Shown here piece after piece: positions 27,355 through 37,100 of a stretch of DNA of 53,019 nt. This stretch comes from DATDEW01 sp046590205. Lineage in GTDB: Bacteria > Bacteroidota > Ignavibacteria > Palsa-1295. The notes below the pieces were generated by a model. It searched no databases and had not been told where the DNA came from. It was given only the letters and a program-made list of their open reading frames with translations. The translations under genes and the position numbers were made by a program. The stretch covers positions 1 to 53,019 of the forward strand of contig JBKJTT010000098.1 in NCBI GenBank assembly GCA_046590205.1. Direction: 5' to 3'. Each line of letters opens with the position of its first letter. Within the stretch, counting starts at the first letter, position 1.

Positions 27355-27852
27355 TTACCTGTAGTTTGTGAACTGAATAGGGAAGCCGAACTCGTTAGAC
27401 TTTATTATCGCCATTGCAGTCTGCAAGTCATCCTTGCTCTTGCCGGTAATGCGAACAGCATCACCTTGAATCTGCGCTTGAACTTTCATCTTCTGGTCTT
27501 TGACAAGTTTCGTAATCTCTTTTGCCTGCTCCGTCGTCAGTCCGTGTTTAATTTTCACTACTATTCGACGTGTATCTCCGCCAGCTGTTTCAACAGTGCC
27601 GTATTCAAGTGCCTTGAGCGATATGCCGCGCTTTATCATTTTGCCATTGAGAATTTCCTCGAGTGCCTTGACCTTCATGTCGTCGGCTGTCTGCATGGTG
27701 ATGGTCTTATCCTTGATGTTCAGGTCTATCGTCGTATTAGAGCCCTTGAAGTCGTAGCGCTGCTCAACTTCTTTGGTAGCTTGGTTTACCGCATTATCCA
27801 CTTCCTGTGAATCTACCTCTGATACGACGTCGAATGAGAATTGTGAAGCCAT
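27355..27852 (-). CDS. yajQ: YajQ family nucleotide-binding protein (UPF0234)
   Basis: A 165-residue protein of the YajQ family, some members of which bind cyclic di-GMP and act as effectors; others bind nucleic acids. The start MASQFSFDVVSEVD and blocks VEQRYDFKGSNTTI and VKDQKMKVQAQIQGDAVRITGKS are diagnostic. The frame stays open to 28014, but the family N-terminus fixes the start at 27852, and a TAnnTTTG box lies 20 bases upstream of it. It leads a two-gene unit with the amidase and is divergent from rpsL. Confidence 0.95.
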   Translation of the reverse strand: MASQFSFDVVSEVDSQEVDNAVNQATKEVEQRYDFKGSNTTIDLNIKDKTITMQTADDMKVKALEEILNGKMIKRGISLKALEYGTVETAGGDTRRIVVKIKHGLTTEQAKEITKLVKDQKMKVQAQIQGDAVRITGKSKDDLQTAMAIIKSNEFGFPIQFTNYR

Positions 27853-27872
27853 GATGTTTTTGATTTTATTTG

Positions 27873-27880
27873 CAAAAATA
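27873..27880 (-). promoter_or_regulatory. -7 box TATTTTTG of yajQ
   Basis: The minus strand reads TATTTTTG followed by CA, the same extended form as upstream of smc and the YihY gene. It is 20 bases from the yajQ start. Confidence 0.5.
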
Positions 27881-27996
27881 CGACAGAAAACTGCCTCTGA
27901 TGGGCTAAAGGGGGCAAAAAGTATGAACTTATGGGGTACAAGTTGAGTTATAACCCTGCTAAAATTTGTACAAAAAGCATAGTAAAAACGCAATAA

Positions 27997-28371
27997 ATGC
28001 CAACAATTAATCAACTTGTAAGACTTGGTCGCGAAGAGCTTACCTTCAAAAGTAAGTCACCCGCTCTCAAGAATTCACCGCAGCGTCGCGGTGTATGTAC
28101 ACGTGTATATACGACAACACCGAAAAAGCCAAACTCTGCAATGCGCAAAGTTGCTCGCGTAAAGCTCACGAGCCATGTTGAGGTCACAGCGTATATCCCG
28201 GGCGAAGGTCATAACCTTCAGGAGCACTCAATCGTCATGATCCGTGGTGGTCGTGTGAAAGATCTTCCCGGCGTTCGTTACCATATCATTCGTGGTACGC
28301 TCGATACACAAGGTGTACAGAACCGTAAACAAGCACGCTCAAAGTACGGCGCGAAGAAGCCAAAAGCTTAA
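27997..28371 (+). CDS. rpsL: 30S ribosomal protein S12
   Basis: S12 forms part of the decoding centre of the small subunit. The 124-residue sequence is nearly invariant: MPTINQLVR at the start, PQRRGVCTRVYTTTPKKPNS around the first streptomycin-related loop, and KDLPGVRYHIIRGTLD around the second. The lysine-rich tail is normal. Lysine in TPKKPNSA is the wild-type streptomycin-sensitive residue. The gene is divergent from yajQ and is followed by rpsG after 127 bases. A near-match to the -7 box with one extra base (TAAAATTTG, 27963 region) lies upstream. Confidence 0.99.
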   Translation: MPTINQLVRLGREELTFKSKSPALKNSPQRRGVCTRVYTTTPKKPNSAMRKVARVKLTSHVEVTAYIPGEGHNLQEHSIVMIRGGRVKDLPGVRYHIIRGTLDTQGVQNRKQARSKYGAKKPKA

Positions 28372-28396
28372 CCAACCGCCCGAATCTATTCAGGAG

Positions 28397-28464
28397 TCAG
28401 GCAGTGATGCCTGATGGTGGTCAGAACATAAGAAGAGGATCTATATCCGAAGCACGTATCTGAC
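28397..28464 (+). promoter_or_regulatory. structured rpsL-rpsG spacer, candidate S7 operator
   Basis: TCAGGCA-GTGA-TGCCTGA (28397-28414) is a perfect seven-pair stem capped by a GNRA-type loop. Next, GTCAGA (28420-28425) pairs with TCTGAC (28459-28464) and encloses GGAT-CTAT-ATCC (28437-28448). In E. coli the S12-S7 intercistronic RNA is the target of S7 autoregulation, so a similar role is inferred. No sequence match to the E. coli site is claimed. Confidence 0.45.
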
Positions 28465-28498
28465 TCGTTTGTAACACAAAAATTACACATATTCAACA

Positions 28499-28966
28499 AT
28501 GAGAAAAAGAACAGCCGTTAAACGCATTAAGACACCGGACCCGAAGTTTAATGACATCGGAGTATCGCTCTTCATTAATGCTCTCATGTACGACGGAAAG
28601 AAATCCATCGCACAGCGCATCATGTATGATGCAATTGACATCATTTCAGAGAAGACCGGACAGAGCGGTCTCGAAGTTTTCAGAAAAGCAATGGCAAATG
28701 CCGGACCGGTTCTCGAAGTAAAGTCTCGCCGCGTTGGTGGTGCTACTTACCAAGTACCGACCGAAGTTCGCCCCGAGCGCCGCAACGCACTTGCGATGCG
28801 CTGGCTCATTAACTACTCACGCGCACGCGGAGAGAAGTCAATGGCAGCACGTCTTGCCGCAGAGCTTACAGCTGCTGCGAACAATGACGGCACAACGATC
28901 AAGAAGCGCGATGACACCCATCGTATGGCAGAAGCGAACAAAGCATTCGCCCACTTCCGCTTCTAA
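28499..28966 (+). CDS. rpsG: 30S ribosomal protein S7
   Basis: S7 nucleates assembly of the 30S head and contacts E-site tRNA and mRNA. The 155-residue protein shows the typical MRKR start, KFINALMYDGKKS-like block (LFINALMYDGKKSIAQRIMY), VLEVKSRRVGGATYQVPTEV, and the C-terminal KKRDDTHRMAEANKAFAHFRF. It is co-transcribed with rpsL. Unusually, the transcript ends just downstream at a strong hairpin, and fusA and tuf do not follow. Confidence 0.99.
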   Translation: MRKRTAVKRIKTPDPKFNDIGVSLFINALMYDGKKSIAQRIMYDAIDIISEKTGQSGLEVFRKAMANAGPVLEVKSRRVGGATYQVPTEVRPERRNALAMRWLINYSRARGEKSMAARLAAELTAAANNDGTTIKKRDDTHRMAEANKAFAHFRF

Positions 28967-28982
28967 GATAAGAAGTATTGAA

Positions 28983-29014
28983 ATAAGAATGGCGCCTTTC
29001 GGCGCCATTCTTAT
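28983..29014. terminator. bidirectional terminator after rpsG
   Basis: A perfect 14-pair stem (ATAAGAATGGCGCC and its complement) around a TTTC loop. The T residues lie within the stem's descending arm. It separates rpsG from the convergent lipoprotein gene. Confidence 0.85.
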
Positions 29015-29020
29015 ATACAA

Positions 29021-29545
29021 TCACTTAAGATTGCTATAGTTTATGAACATCTCTTTTGCCTCCGCATTACATCCTTCCGTTCCTTCATTTGTAGCACCAT
29101 AACGCACTATTATATCCGGCTTTAGTATATGCACCGCTACGCTATCAGCCGTTGAGACAAAAAACGAAAAATACACAATATCTGCCGTGTAGTCAACTCC
29201 ATGATCGGGGATAGGACCTTCGGTTCTGAATGTACGAGTCTCACCGGCTGGAACAAATTGCTTCACGATAACAGGAATTACAAACCCATTTCTTGATCTT
29301 GTGTACTGTAGCTCGAAGGTGTCTGACTCTGTTCCTATGTTTTTAATATCAAGAGAATAGATTGGGTAGTACCCCGAATCCTGCGACGAGTTTGTTTGGT
29401 TCATATCGTCTTTGATAGCCGTATCGCTATAGGTCGTATCAATGACCTGTGGCAATGAGCTTATCGGTTTCGGGTCACAGCAAGCGACGAGCATAAATGC
29501 TAAGGCAAGCGGAAGAAGAGCGGAGGAATATGTTCGTAGTGTCAT
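29021..29545 (-). CDS. small predicted lipoprotein of unknown function
   Basis: A 174-residue protein with a good lipoprotein signal: the hydrophobic segment LPLALAFMLVAC ends in a lipobox LVAC with the acceptor Cys at residue 22. The mature part has a Ser/Thr/Asp-rich stretch and then a beta-rich domain (YSLDIKNIGTESDTFELQY, FVPAGETRTFRTEGP) that reads like a single immunoglobulin-like or DUF11-type fold. No family is recognised. Its start overlaps the stop of the LptF/LptG-type gene by four bases (ATGA), so the two are one operon. A link to LPS export is only a guess from position. Confidence 0.7.
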   Translation of the reverse strand: MTLRTYSSALLPLALAFMLVACCDPKPISSLPQVIDTTYSDTAIKDDMNQTNSSQDSGYYPIYSLDIKNIGTESDTFELQYTRSRNGFVIPVIVKQFVPAGETRTFRTEGPIPDHGVDYTADIVYFSFFVSTADSVAVHILKPDIIVRYGATNEGTEGCNAEAKEMFINYSNLK

Positions 29546-30906
29546 TTCTTCTTAAAGATATTCAAAAATGAGAATGAAAAGAACGGCGTTTCGCGAAGTA
29601 CACGTATCGTGAAAATAATACCGATAACAGCAAGCAGAATATTTGCCGCCCACATTCCTTGCCATGCCGTAACGATACCGCGATCAGCAAGCTTCTCGCC
29701 GCCAATAAGCCCAGCCCAATAAAGGATGAAGAAGCCAAGCGACATACCAACACCGATACCAATACCACCACGTTTAGCAAGCGCGCCGAGCGGTGCGCCA
29801 AGTAGGACAAAAACAAGGCATGCAACAGGCAGGGCGTACTTCTTATGCACTTCGACGAGGTAGCTATTTGCTTCCCGTAGCTGACCGTTCATTTGCGAAG
29901 CATGGTCGGTCACACTATAGAGCGATTGTTGTATCTCATTCTTTATGAGACTGCGCCTTGCTGCTACTTCAGTATCAACTTTGTTACCTATGTAGTATGC
30001 GCGAATCGATGAATCAAATCGGGTAAGTGAATTAGTAAGGTTTATTTTTGCTTTTTCTGCGGTACCTCTACGGTTGCGAACATACTTCATAAGCGAATCT
30101 GCCGAAAGCTCTCTATCTCCGCGCTCTGAGTTTGCATCGCGGGTGAAGTCATATCCACTTGTAGGTATGACTATATCATAATCCTTAAACTCACCACGTC
30201 TATATTGTCCCTGCTGGTTTTGGTAACTTTGATGTATTTCACCGTCATGAAGCGAGAGCAACATCTTTTTATAGTCCTTCGAGAACTGTAAGTTCGCTGT
30301 TTTTGCGGTCAGTGTATTCGTCTGGATAGGGTTCGAATGGTCATAGATGATCACTTCGGTCAGTGTACCGTCGGTTGTGTTTCTGTCTTTTGCAAAGATG
30401 GAAAATCCGGGTAGTGCATTTTCATCGCTGAACTCACCGGGCATAATACTAAAGGTTGGCTTTTTGCGCTGAATGTCTTGAGCAAGGTCTTTTGCTTTAT
30501 GGTTGGCATCGGGCAAGACATCATTATTGAAACGAAGATCAAGATATGCTACAAGCGCGCCGAGAATGATAACAGGGAAGATCATCCGAGCAAAACTTAC
30601 ACCAGCCGAACGCATTGCTGTCATTTCATTTGATGCCGATAATGAGCCGAATGCCATCAATGTTGCCACAAGAACTGCCATTGGCAGTGCAAGTACAACC
30701 ATCCATGCAAGGTTAAGTCCGATAAGCTGTATAACCGTCCATGGGTCAAGCCCTTTTCCAACGAGCTTATCAATAAAACGCATCAAGAATTGCAAGAGGA
30801 AGACGAACATTACGACGGAGAGCGCCGTGAAAAACGGACCTGCGTGGGCACGGAGGATGTAGCCCCAGATACGAAACGATGTCCGCCACCACGCTCTTTT
30901 TAGCAT
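29542..30906 (-). CDS. LptF/LptG family permease of the LPS export ABC transporter
   Basis: LptF and LptG are the membrane subunits of LptB2FG, which extracts LPS from the inner membrane. The 454-residue protein has the family layout: N-terminal helices with FFTALSVVMFVFLLQFLMRF and the conserved block ALPMAVLVATLMAFGSLS followed by NEMTAMRSAGVSF. A large periplasmic domain (about 120-340) comes next, then C-terminal helices starting PVACLVFVLLGAPLGALAKRGG. One copy only is present here, so its heterodimer partner and LptB lie elsewhere. It cannot be assigned to F or G with confidence. The gene is divergent from sprA. Confidence 0.92.
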   Translation of the reverse strand: MLKRAWWRTSFRIWGYILRAHAGPFFTALSVVMFVFLLQFLMRFIDKLVGKGLDPWTVIQLIGLNLAWMVVLALPMAVLVATLMAFGSLSASNEMTAMRSAGVSFARMIFPVIILGALVAYLDLRFNNDVLPDANHKAKDLAQDIQRKKPTFSIMPGEFSDENALPGFSIFAKDRNTTDGTLTEVIIYDHSNPIQTNTLTAKTANLQFSKDYKKMLLSLHDGEIHQSYQNQQGQYRRGEFKDYDIVIPTSGYDFTRDANSERGDRELSADSLMKYVRNRRGTAEKAKINLTNSLTRFDSSIRAYYIGNKVDTEVAARRSLIKNEIQQSLYSVTDHASQMNGQLREANSYLVEVHKKYALPVACLVFVLLGAPLGALAKRGGIGIGVGMSLGFFILYWAGLIGGEKLADRGIVTAWQGMWAANILLAVIGIIFTIRVLRETPFFSFSFLNIFKKK

Positions 30907-31169
30907 TTGTAGATCAATAGTTTAGATATCCTTATATATAACTCTAAAAGCTAGATGAAGTTTCGGGTATGATACTCAAATTTTACCCTGTCGTTTCGGA
31001 AACAAACCGCGCCGTATTCTGTTAAAACATAGGTATTTTCAACAAACTTAGACGCCTATAGACTTTTTGCGACCGCTTTAACGAACCTCATCCGATATTT
31101 GGTGAGAAATTGATACTACATTCCGACAACACCTTCTTTCGTAGAGGGAATTTGTCGTTTTTATAGAAT

Positions 31170-34100
31170 TTGCGGCGCAAAAAAATCATAGCGGTTCTCA
31201 ACCTCCTTACGTCCGGACTTCGTCGCGGTGCTTCGCTCTATCTTCCAATTCTTTTTGTAGCGTTTCTCGTATCATGTTCGGGACTAAAGAAAAGCACAAC
31301 TACCACACCGCCGCCTCCGCAAGACACAACAAAGAAAGAAAGGTCAGACGCTGTCAAAGCGATCGACTCTGCATCTGCTGCTATTGAAGGAACTGTGTCT
31401 GATATTAATAAAGGAATTGAAGACGTAAATTCCACGATAGATAAAACGGTCGAGGATGTAACTGATTTTTTTGGCTCGTTCATACCTGGCTTGAAGCGGA
31501 AGGATAGCATCATGGTAGTGCCGCCGAAACCGGATAAGGGACCTGCCGTTACCCTCGACCCGCCATCATCTGGTGGTTTTGTATCAACACCTATAGAACG
31601 TACTGTTACGTTTGATTCGCTTGGCAATGCTATTCTTAGTGATGATTTCCTAGGCTCACCTACGAACATCCCACTCACACAAACTCTTGATGAGTATCTT
31701 GTTTCAAGGATGGAGTATAATCTTAGCGCCGGGCTCTCTGATGTGGCGGCAAATAAACCGATAGATTTTTCGCAGAATTCTTCAACGCCGGGTGGGGCAA
31801 GTGACCCAAATAAAACGGGTGGGGAAGGAATCTTTAGTGACTATGGCAGTATTGATATTCCTATACCACCTTCTATTGTCCCGACCATTTTTGGTAAGCC
31901 ATCTATCAACCTTCGTGTAAATGGTGACGTAGCTATTCATCTTGCTTATAGAGATAATAAATTCTTAGCAACAAGCGGTGCGCTATTTTCAGGATCAGAA
32001 TCCGGACTCGATTTCCGTCAGGAAGTCAATATGAGCTTGAGTGGCTCTGTTGGTGATAAAATAAAGATCAATACTGATTTTGCAAGTTTGCGTCAGTTCT
32101 CCTTTGAGAATCTCTTCAAGTTAAGTTATCAGGGCTTTCCTGATGAGATCATTCAGTCTATCGAAGCAGGTAACGTATCGCTGACGACACCTTCAAAGTA
32201 CATTGGTATTCAGTCAGCACTTTTTGGATTCAAGATGGTAAACCGTTTTGGTCCTATGTACCTCACTGCTGTTGCAGCGCAAAAGAAAGGCGAGCGACAA
32301 ACCAAACAATTTGGCGGAGGACCGGGAAGTAATGCAGGGCAAGAATATATTATCTACCCCGCAAACTATCGACGGAATTCATTCTTTCTGGATACCTCAT
32401 TCATACCACTTTACGAACGGTTCTACTCAACCATACCAACGGATAATAATCTGCCGGATGTAGTTACTAACGGTACAGTACAGGTATGGCGCTCCACCGC
32501 GAAGGAAAATCCGAAACGAGTGGATGTTGTTGCTTGGTATTCACTCCCACCAACTATCCCGGGGCAAGATTATGTTGGATTTGACACTAATCCTACTAAT
32601 AAATCTCCGGAAGAAGTGTCGTTTAGCTACATGGAGTTATTGGACACCAATCAATACAAAGTTGAGTACAAAACAGGCGTCCTCACTCTTTATCAAGAGC
32701 CATCTGATCAGCAGGTTATTGCTGTTAGTTATAAAACTCCAAATGGCCGACAGTATGGAGAGCAAACCTCTGGAAAAAGTAAATATATTTTAAAGTTAAT
32801 CAAACCGGAAAGTATATTTCAGAATTCGCAATACACACCGTGGGCGAATATCCTAAAAAATACATATTATGTTGGTGCAACAAACATTGATGAGACAGGA
32901 TTTAGCTCTCGGATCGTCTATACGTTTCCAACTGGGCAAGTCTATGAGTATGTCCGATCTGCAGAAGGACAAGATAAAACAATAAGCGTAACCGGGCTTG
33001 ACAGATATAACAATTCCAATCCCGGTTCACGTACACCTGATGGTGCAGTTGACATGATACCTAACAATACGATTCTTGATAAACGCAACGGTACACTTAC
33101 ATTCCCGTATCTAGAGCCATTTGGACAGCGAATCCTGAACTATCATAATGAACAGTTCAGAAAGAACAGAGATTACAAACGTGACTCAACATTTTACTTC
33201 CCTGAACTCTATGTAAACGGCCAAGACTTTTTTCAGAGGAATCTTACAAAAAACTCAAAAATTTCCATCAATGTAAAATATGCCGGCGGCACATCTTCAC
33301 AGCTACAGCTCAATGCGTTTAATATCGTTGAAGGTAGTGTCAGGGTAACAGCAGGTGGGAAACAGCTACAGGAAGGTGTGGATTATCGCGTGGATATTAA
33401 TGGAGGTACGGTAACGCTCTTACGCCCGGACATTGCGTCGCTTGGTCCCATCAATGTTGATTATGATCAGCATGACTTTTTTACTACAAACACCAAAACA
33501 CTCTTAGGTCTTCGTGCCGAGCTTCCGATCTTGAATCGCGGTGGACTCGGCTTTTCGCTTATGAATTACTCGATGAGCGTACAGAGCCTAAAGACTCGCC
33601 AAGGTGAAGAACCATTCTCTAATTGGGTGATGGGGGCTGATGCAACATATTCATTCCCAACCAATAGTATTACCAATGCTCTTAATGCACTACCGATCTT
33701 TAACCTCAAAGATAAATCGGAGATAACAGCGAAGTTCGATTTTGCGCTTTCGCTACCGAATCCGAACACGAAAGAATCGCCGATGGAAATTGATAATGGC
33801 AAAAGTATTGCCTATATTGATGATTTCGAGAGCGGTAAAACAAACTACCCACTTTCGATGACCTATGGTCGATGGGTTCATGCGTCGCAACCGGATTCTG
33901 TACCAAAATATTTAGGGCTTGATAGAGATCAGATCAATCAACGCAAATCAAAAATGTGGTGGTATGAACGATCAGTGCAAGATGTTCGTATTACGGATAT
34001 CAAGCCTAATAGAAGTACATCACAGCCAAATCAAACAGCGCAAGTTTTAGATGTTCTCTATGACCCACTAAATTTTAATGCTGCATACAATCCGAATCCT

Positions 34101-37100
34101 GCTGGAGCTGGTGAAGCATCTTTAGAAAATAGATGGGCAGGTATGATGCAATGGAATCAAGGACTAAATGTCATTGCTAATAATACAGAAGCGATCGAGT
34201 TTTGGGTGAAGGTAGAAGATAATGGTGGGAATAATGATGTGATACTCCATTTTGATATGGGGAAAATATCCGAAGATATTATTCCTAACGGTGTCCTTCA
34301 AACAGAAGATAAAAACAATAACGGCCGTTATGATCCCGATGAGGATGTCGGACTTGATACCATCATCAACCAAATAGAGCAAGATTCGATCATAGGTGCA
34401 GCAAATCCTAATGATCCGAATAACGATAATTATAATTATGACCGGACGAATAATCCCAACAACTATGATTTCATCAACGGAACAGAAGGGAATCGAGATG
34501 ACCGATCATCAGGGTTACGACCTGACACCGAAGACCTTGATGGTAACTCATCACTTGGAGTTGCCAACAGCTACTTCCAATATGATATACCGCTTAATCA
34601 AAACAACAATCCTTACATAGTAGGTATAAGTCCAGCTGGGTGGCTACAATTCCGTGTGCCGATCGCGAAATACACAAAGACCGTTGGCAATCCGAGTCGG
34701 TCATTTTCTAACATAGAATACTATCGTATATGGTTGACAGGATTGTCGTCACGCTATCATATACGGTTCCATGAGATTACACTTGTCGGAAGTCAGTGGT
34801 CAAAGGTTAAGCCGGTTGATTCTGTAGGGATAGCAGTCGCAGAGGATTCTATATTCGAGATCAACTACGTGAACATCGAAGAGAATGCCGGAGCACCGGC
34901 ATTCTACACACCGCCACCAGGTGCAGAGCGTGATCGTCTTGCCGGACAGTCCACCCTCGTCTATGGCAATGAGCAGTCAATCAATCTTTCAGTTTCATGT
35001 TTACCACAAGGTGAATCACGCAGTGCAGTGAGAGTTTTTCCTGCACCACATGATCTTTTTAATTATCGTTCAATGGCTGTATGGGCACATGGTGATTCTG
35101 CTGCTCGAGAAACATTGGTTACGCCACAAGATACGTTTAATACGATTTGGGTTACACTTCGTATAGGAAGTGATAATTTTAACTATTATGAATATCGTCG
35201 TCCACTCGTTCGCGGGTGGCAGAATATGATTTTAGATTTTGGCGTACTCTCATCGCTCAAGGCGACAAAGTTGCGCTATGAAGATATCGTAATGCAACCG
35301 GCGAATGATGGTGTTGTCGGTTCAACATACCGCGTCGTTGGTTCTCCATCGGTTACTAATTCCCCATATATTTCTATTGGTTTAGAAAACCAAACCATCA
35401 ATGACTGCTTGAAGACTGATGTGTGGTTCGATGAACTCCGTCTGCTCGAAGGTAACGACCAAATAGACTATGCCGTCAATGGACTTATACAAGCAAAGCT
35501 CGCAGAGTTTGGTACAGTAAGTGCAACATTTCTTAATGAGCGCGCTGACTTTCATAGAGTAGACGAGCGATTTTCTTTGACTCGAGCACGGAATTTTGGT
35601 TGGGCATTGACCGGTGAGTTTGGTTTACAGAAGATACTTCCCTCATGGCTTGAGCGAGGTACGGTTTTCCCTCTGACTTTAAGTCACTCTGAAAGTATCA
35701 TCACGCCAAAGTATTTACCAAATACGGATGTCGAGATCGAAAGTGCAGCAAATAGTATCCAACAAAGTGCAGATGCAGGGCTTATCCCACAATCTATTGC
35801 ACAGCAACGGATAGATTCACTTCGTGTTACCAATGAGACATTAACAGTTCGTAATAGCATTGCAGCGACAGGCGTGAAGTTCACCTTCCCGGGTACATTT
35901 TTTATGCTTCCGCTTTTTGTAAATCAGCTCAAGTATGGTTTTGGATATGGTGAAGAATTCAATCGTTCATATCAGTATGAATATAACCGTTCATGGGCAT
36001 GGACTGCAAGTATCGTTTATGAGCTTAATAATATCCCGAAAGCGAATGTATCCCTTTTGAAGTGGATACCAGCGGAGACATTTTCTATCGGGAGGTACTC
36101 AAATTATGCAATCAATTTTCTACCGTCTCGATTTAACACAGGCGTTTCAATGACTCGGGGGAGGAAACATTGGATCGATCGTCTCTCCACACTACAGTAT
36201 CCGATAAATGCAACTGCCGAAGACTCAATTATTGTGCTTAATAGCAGACAAGCTACAATCAATCGCACATTCACCGCTGATAGGGGTTTTGGGTTCACAT
36301 GGAAATTGTCAGAGAATGGTTTGCTTTCACCTCAAATTGATTTCAACATGCAGGTTACAAGTAATATGGGTTACTTGGAAACAATAACTGACGACCATAA
36401 GAAGACCAATTACTATGATACTGTTTATCGTCGTCAGCGTGAATTTAATGATATGCTCGGTGATATATTCTTTACCGGTGGTGCACTTGCAAAACTTGGT
36501 GAAGATTTCCAGACGATACAGAAATTTAAATTGACAACCAATCCTCGTTTACCATGGCTTTTTTGGGTTGATAAATATATTCGTCCTCTTTTTAGTTATA
36601 ATGTTGATTACCGTTGGATCAACTCACAAACAGGTTTGCAAAATGCCAAGACCAGTTCATGGACTAATATAATTAGTACAGGCATTGAACTAAATTTACG
36701 TCCACTTGGACTTGATATTTTTGGTAATGATGCCGCTCCAAAACGTGCAGGTGCCGGAGTTTCTGTTGTTGATGGTGTTACACCGCCGGATGGCAGTTTC
36801 GATGGTGATACAAGAGTTGCTGGTAGGCCGAGAGTCAGACGCATTGGTGATGCAGTCCCGAATAACAATCAATCCTTCCTTGATACATTAATGGGCGGCT
36901 CCTCGCAGGTGAGCTCAGAAGCTGATACGGGGAAGGGACGTACAGCAGGCATCGGAACAGGTGGTGAACGTACCGATTATTCAATGAGTGATACATTGCT
37001 TGTTCCCATCGCTCCCCCTGATGCACCGACAGTTGCTGCTGGTGAACCTGAGACAGATCTTGGTGATATTCTCAAAGCCGCAGTACATAAACCATTCTTT

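Noticed and set aside
31043..31050. Minus-strand TAAGTTTG as promoter of the LptF/LptG gene
   Set aside because: It matches TAnnTTTG but lies 137 bases from the start and lacks the CA extension seen in the others; too weak to list as a feature.
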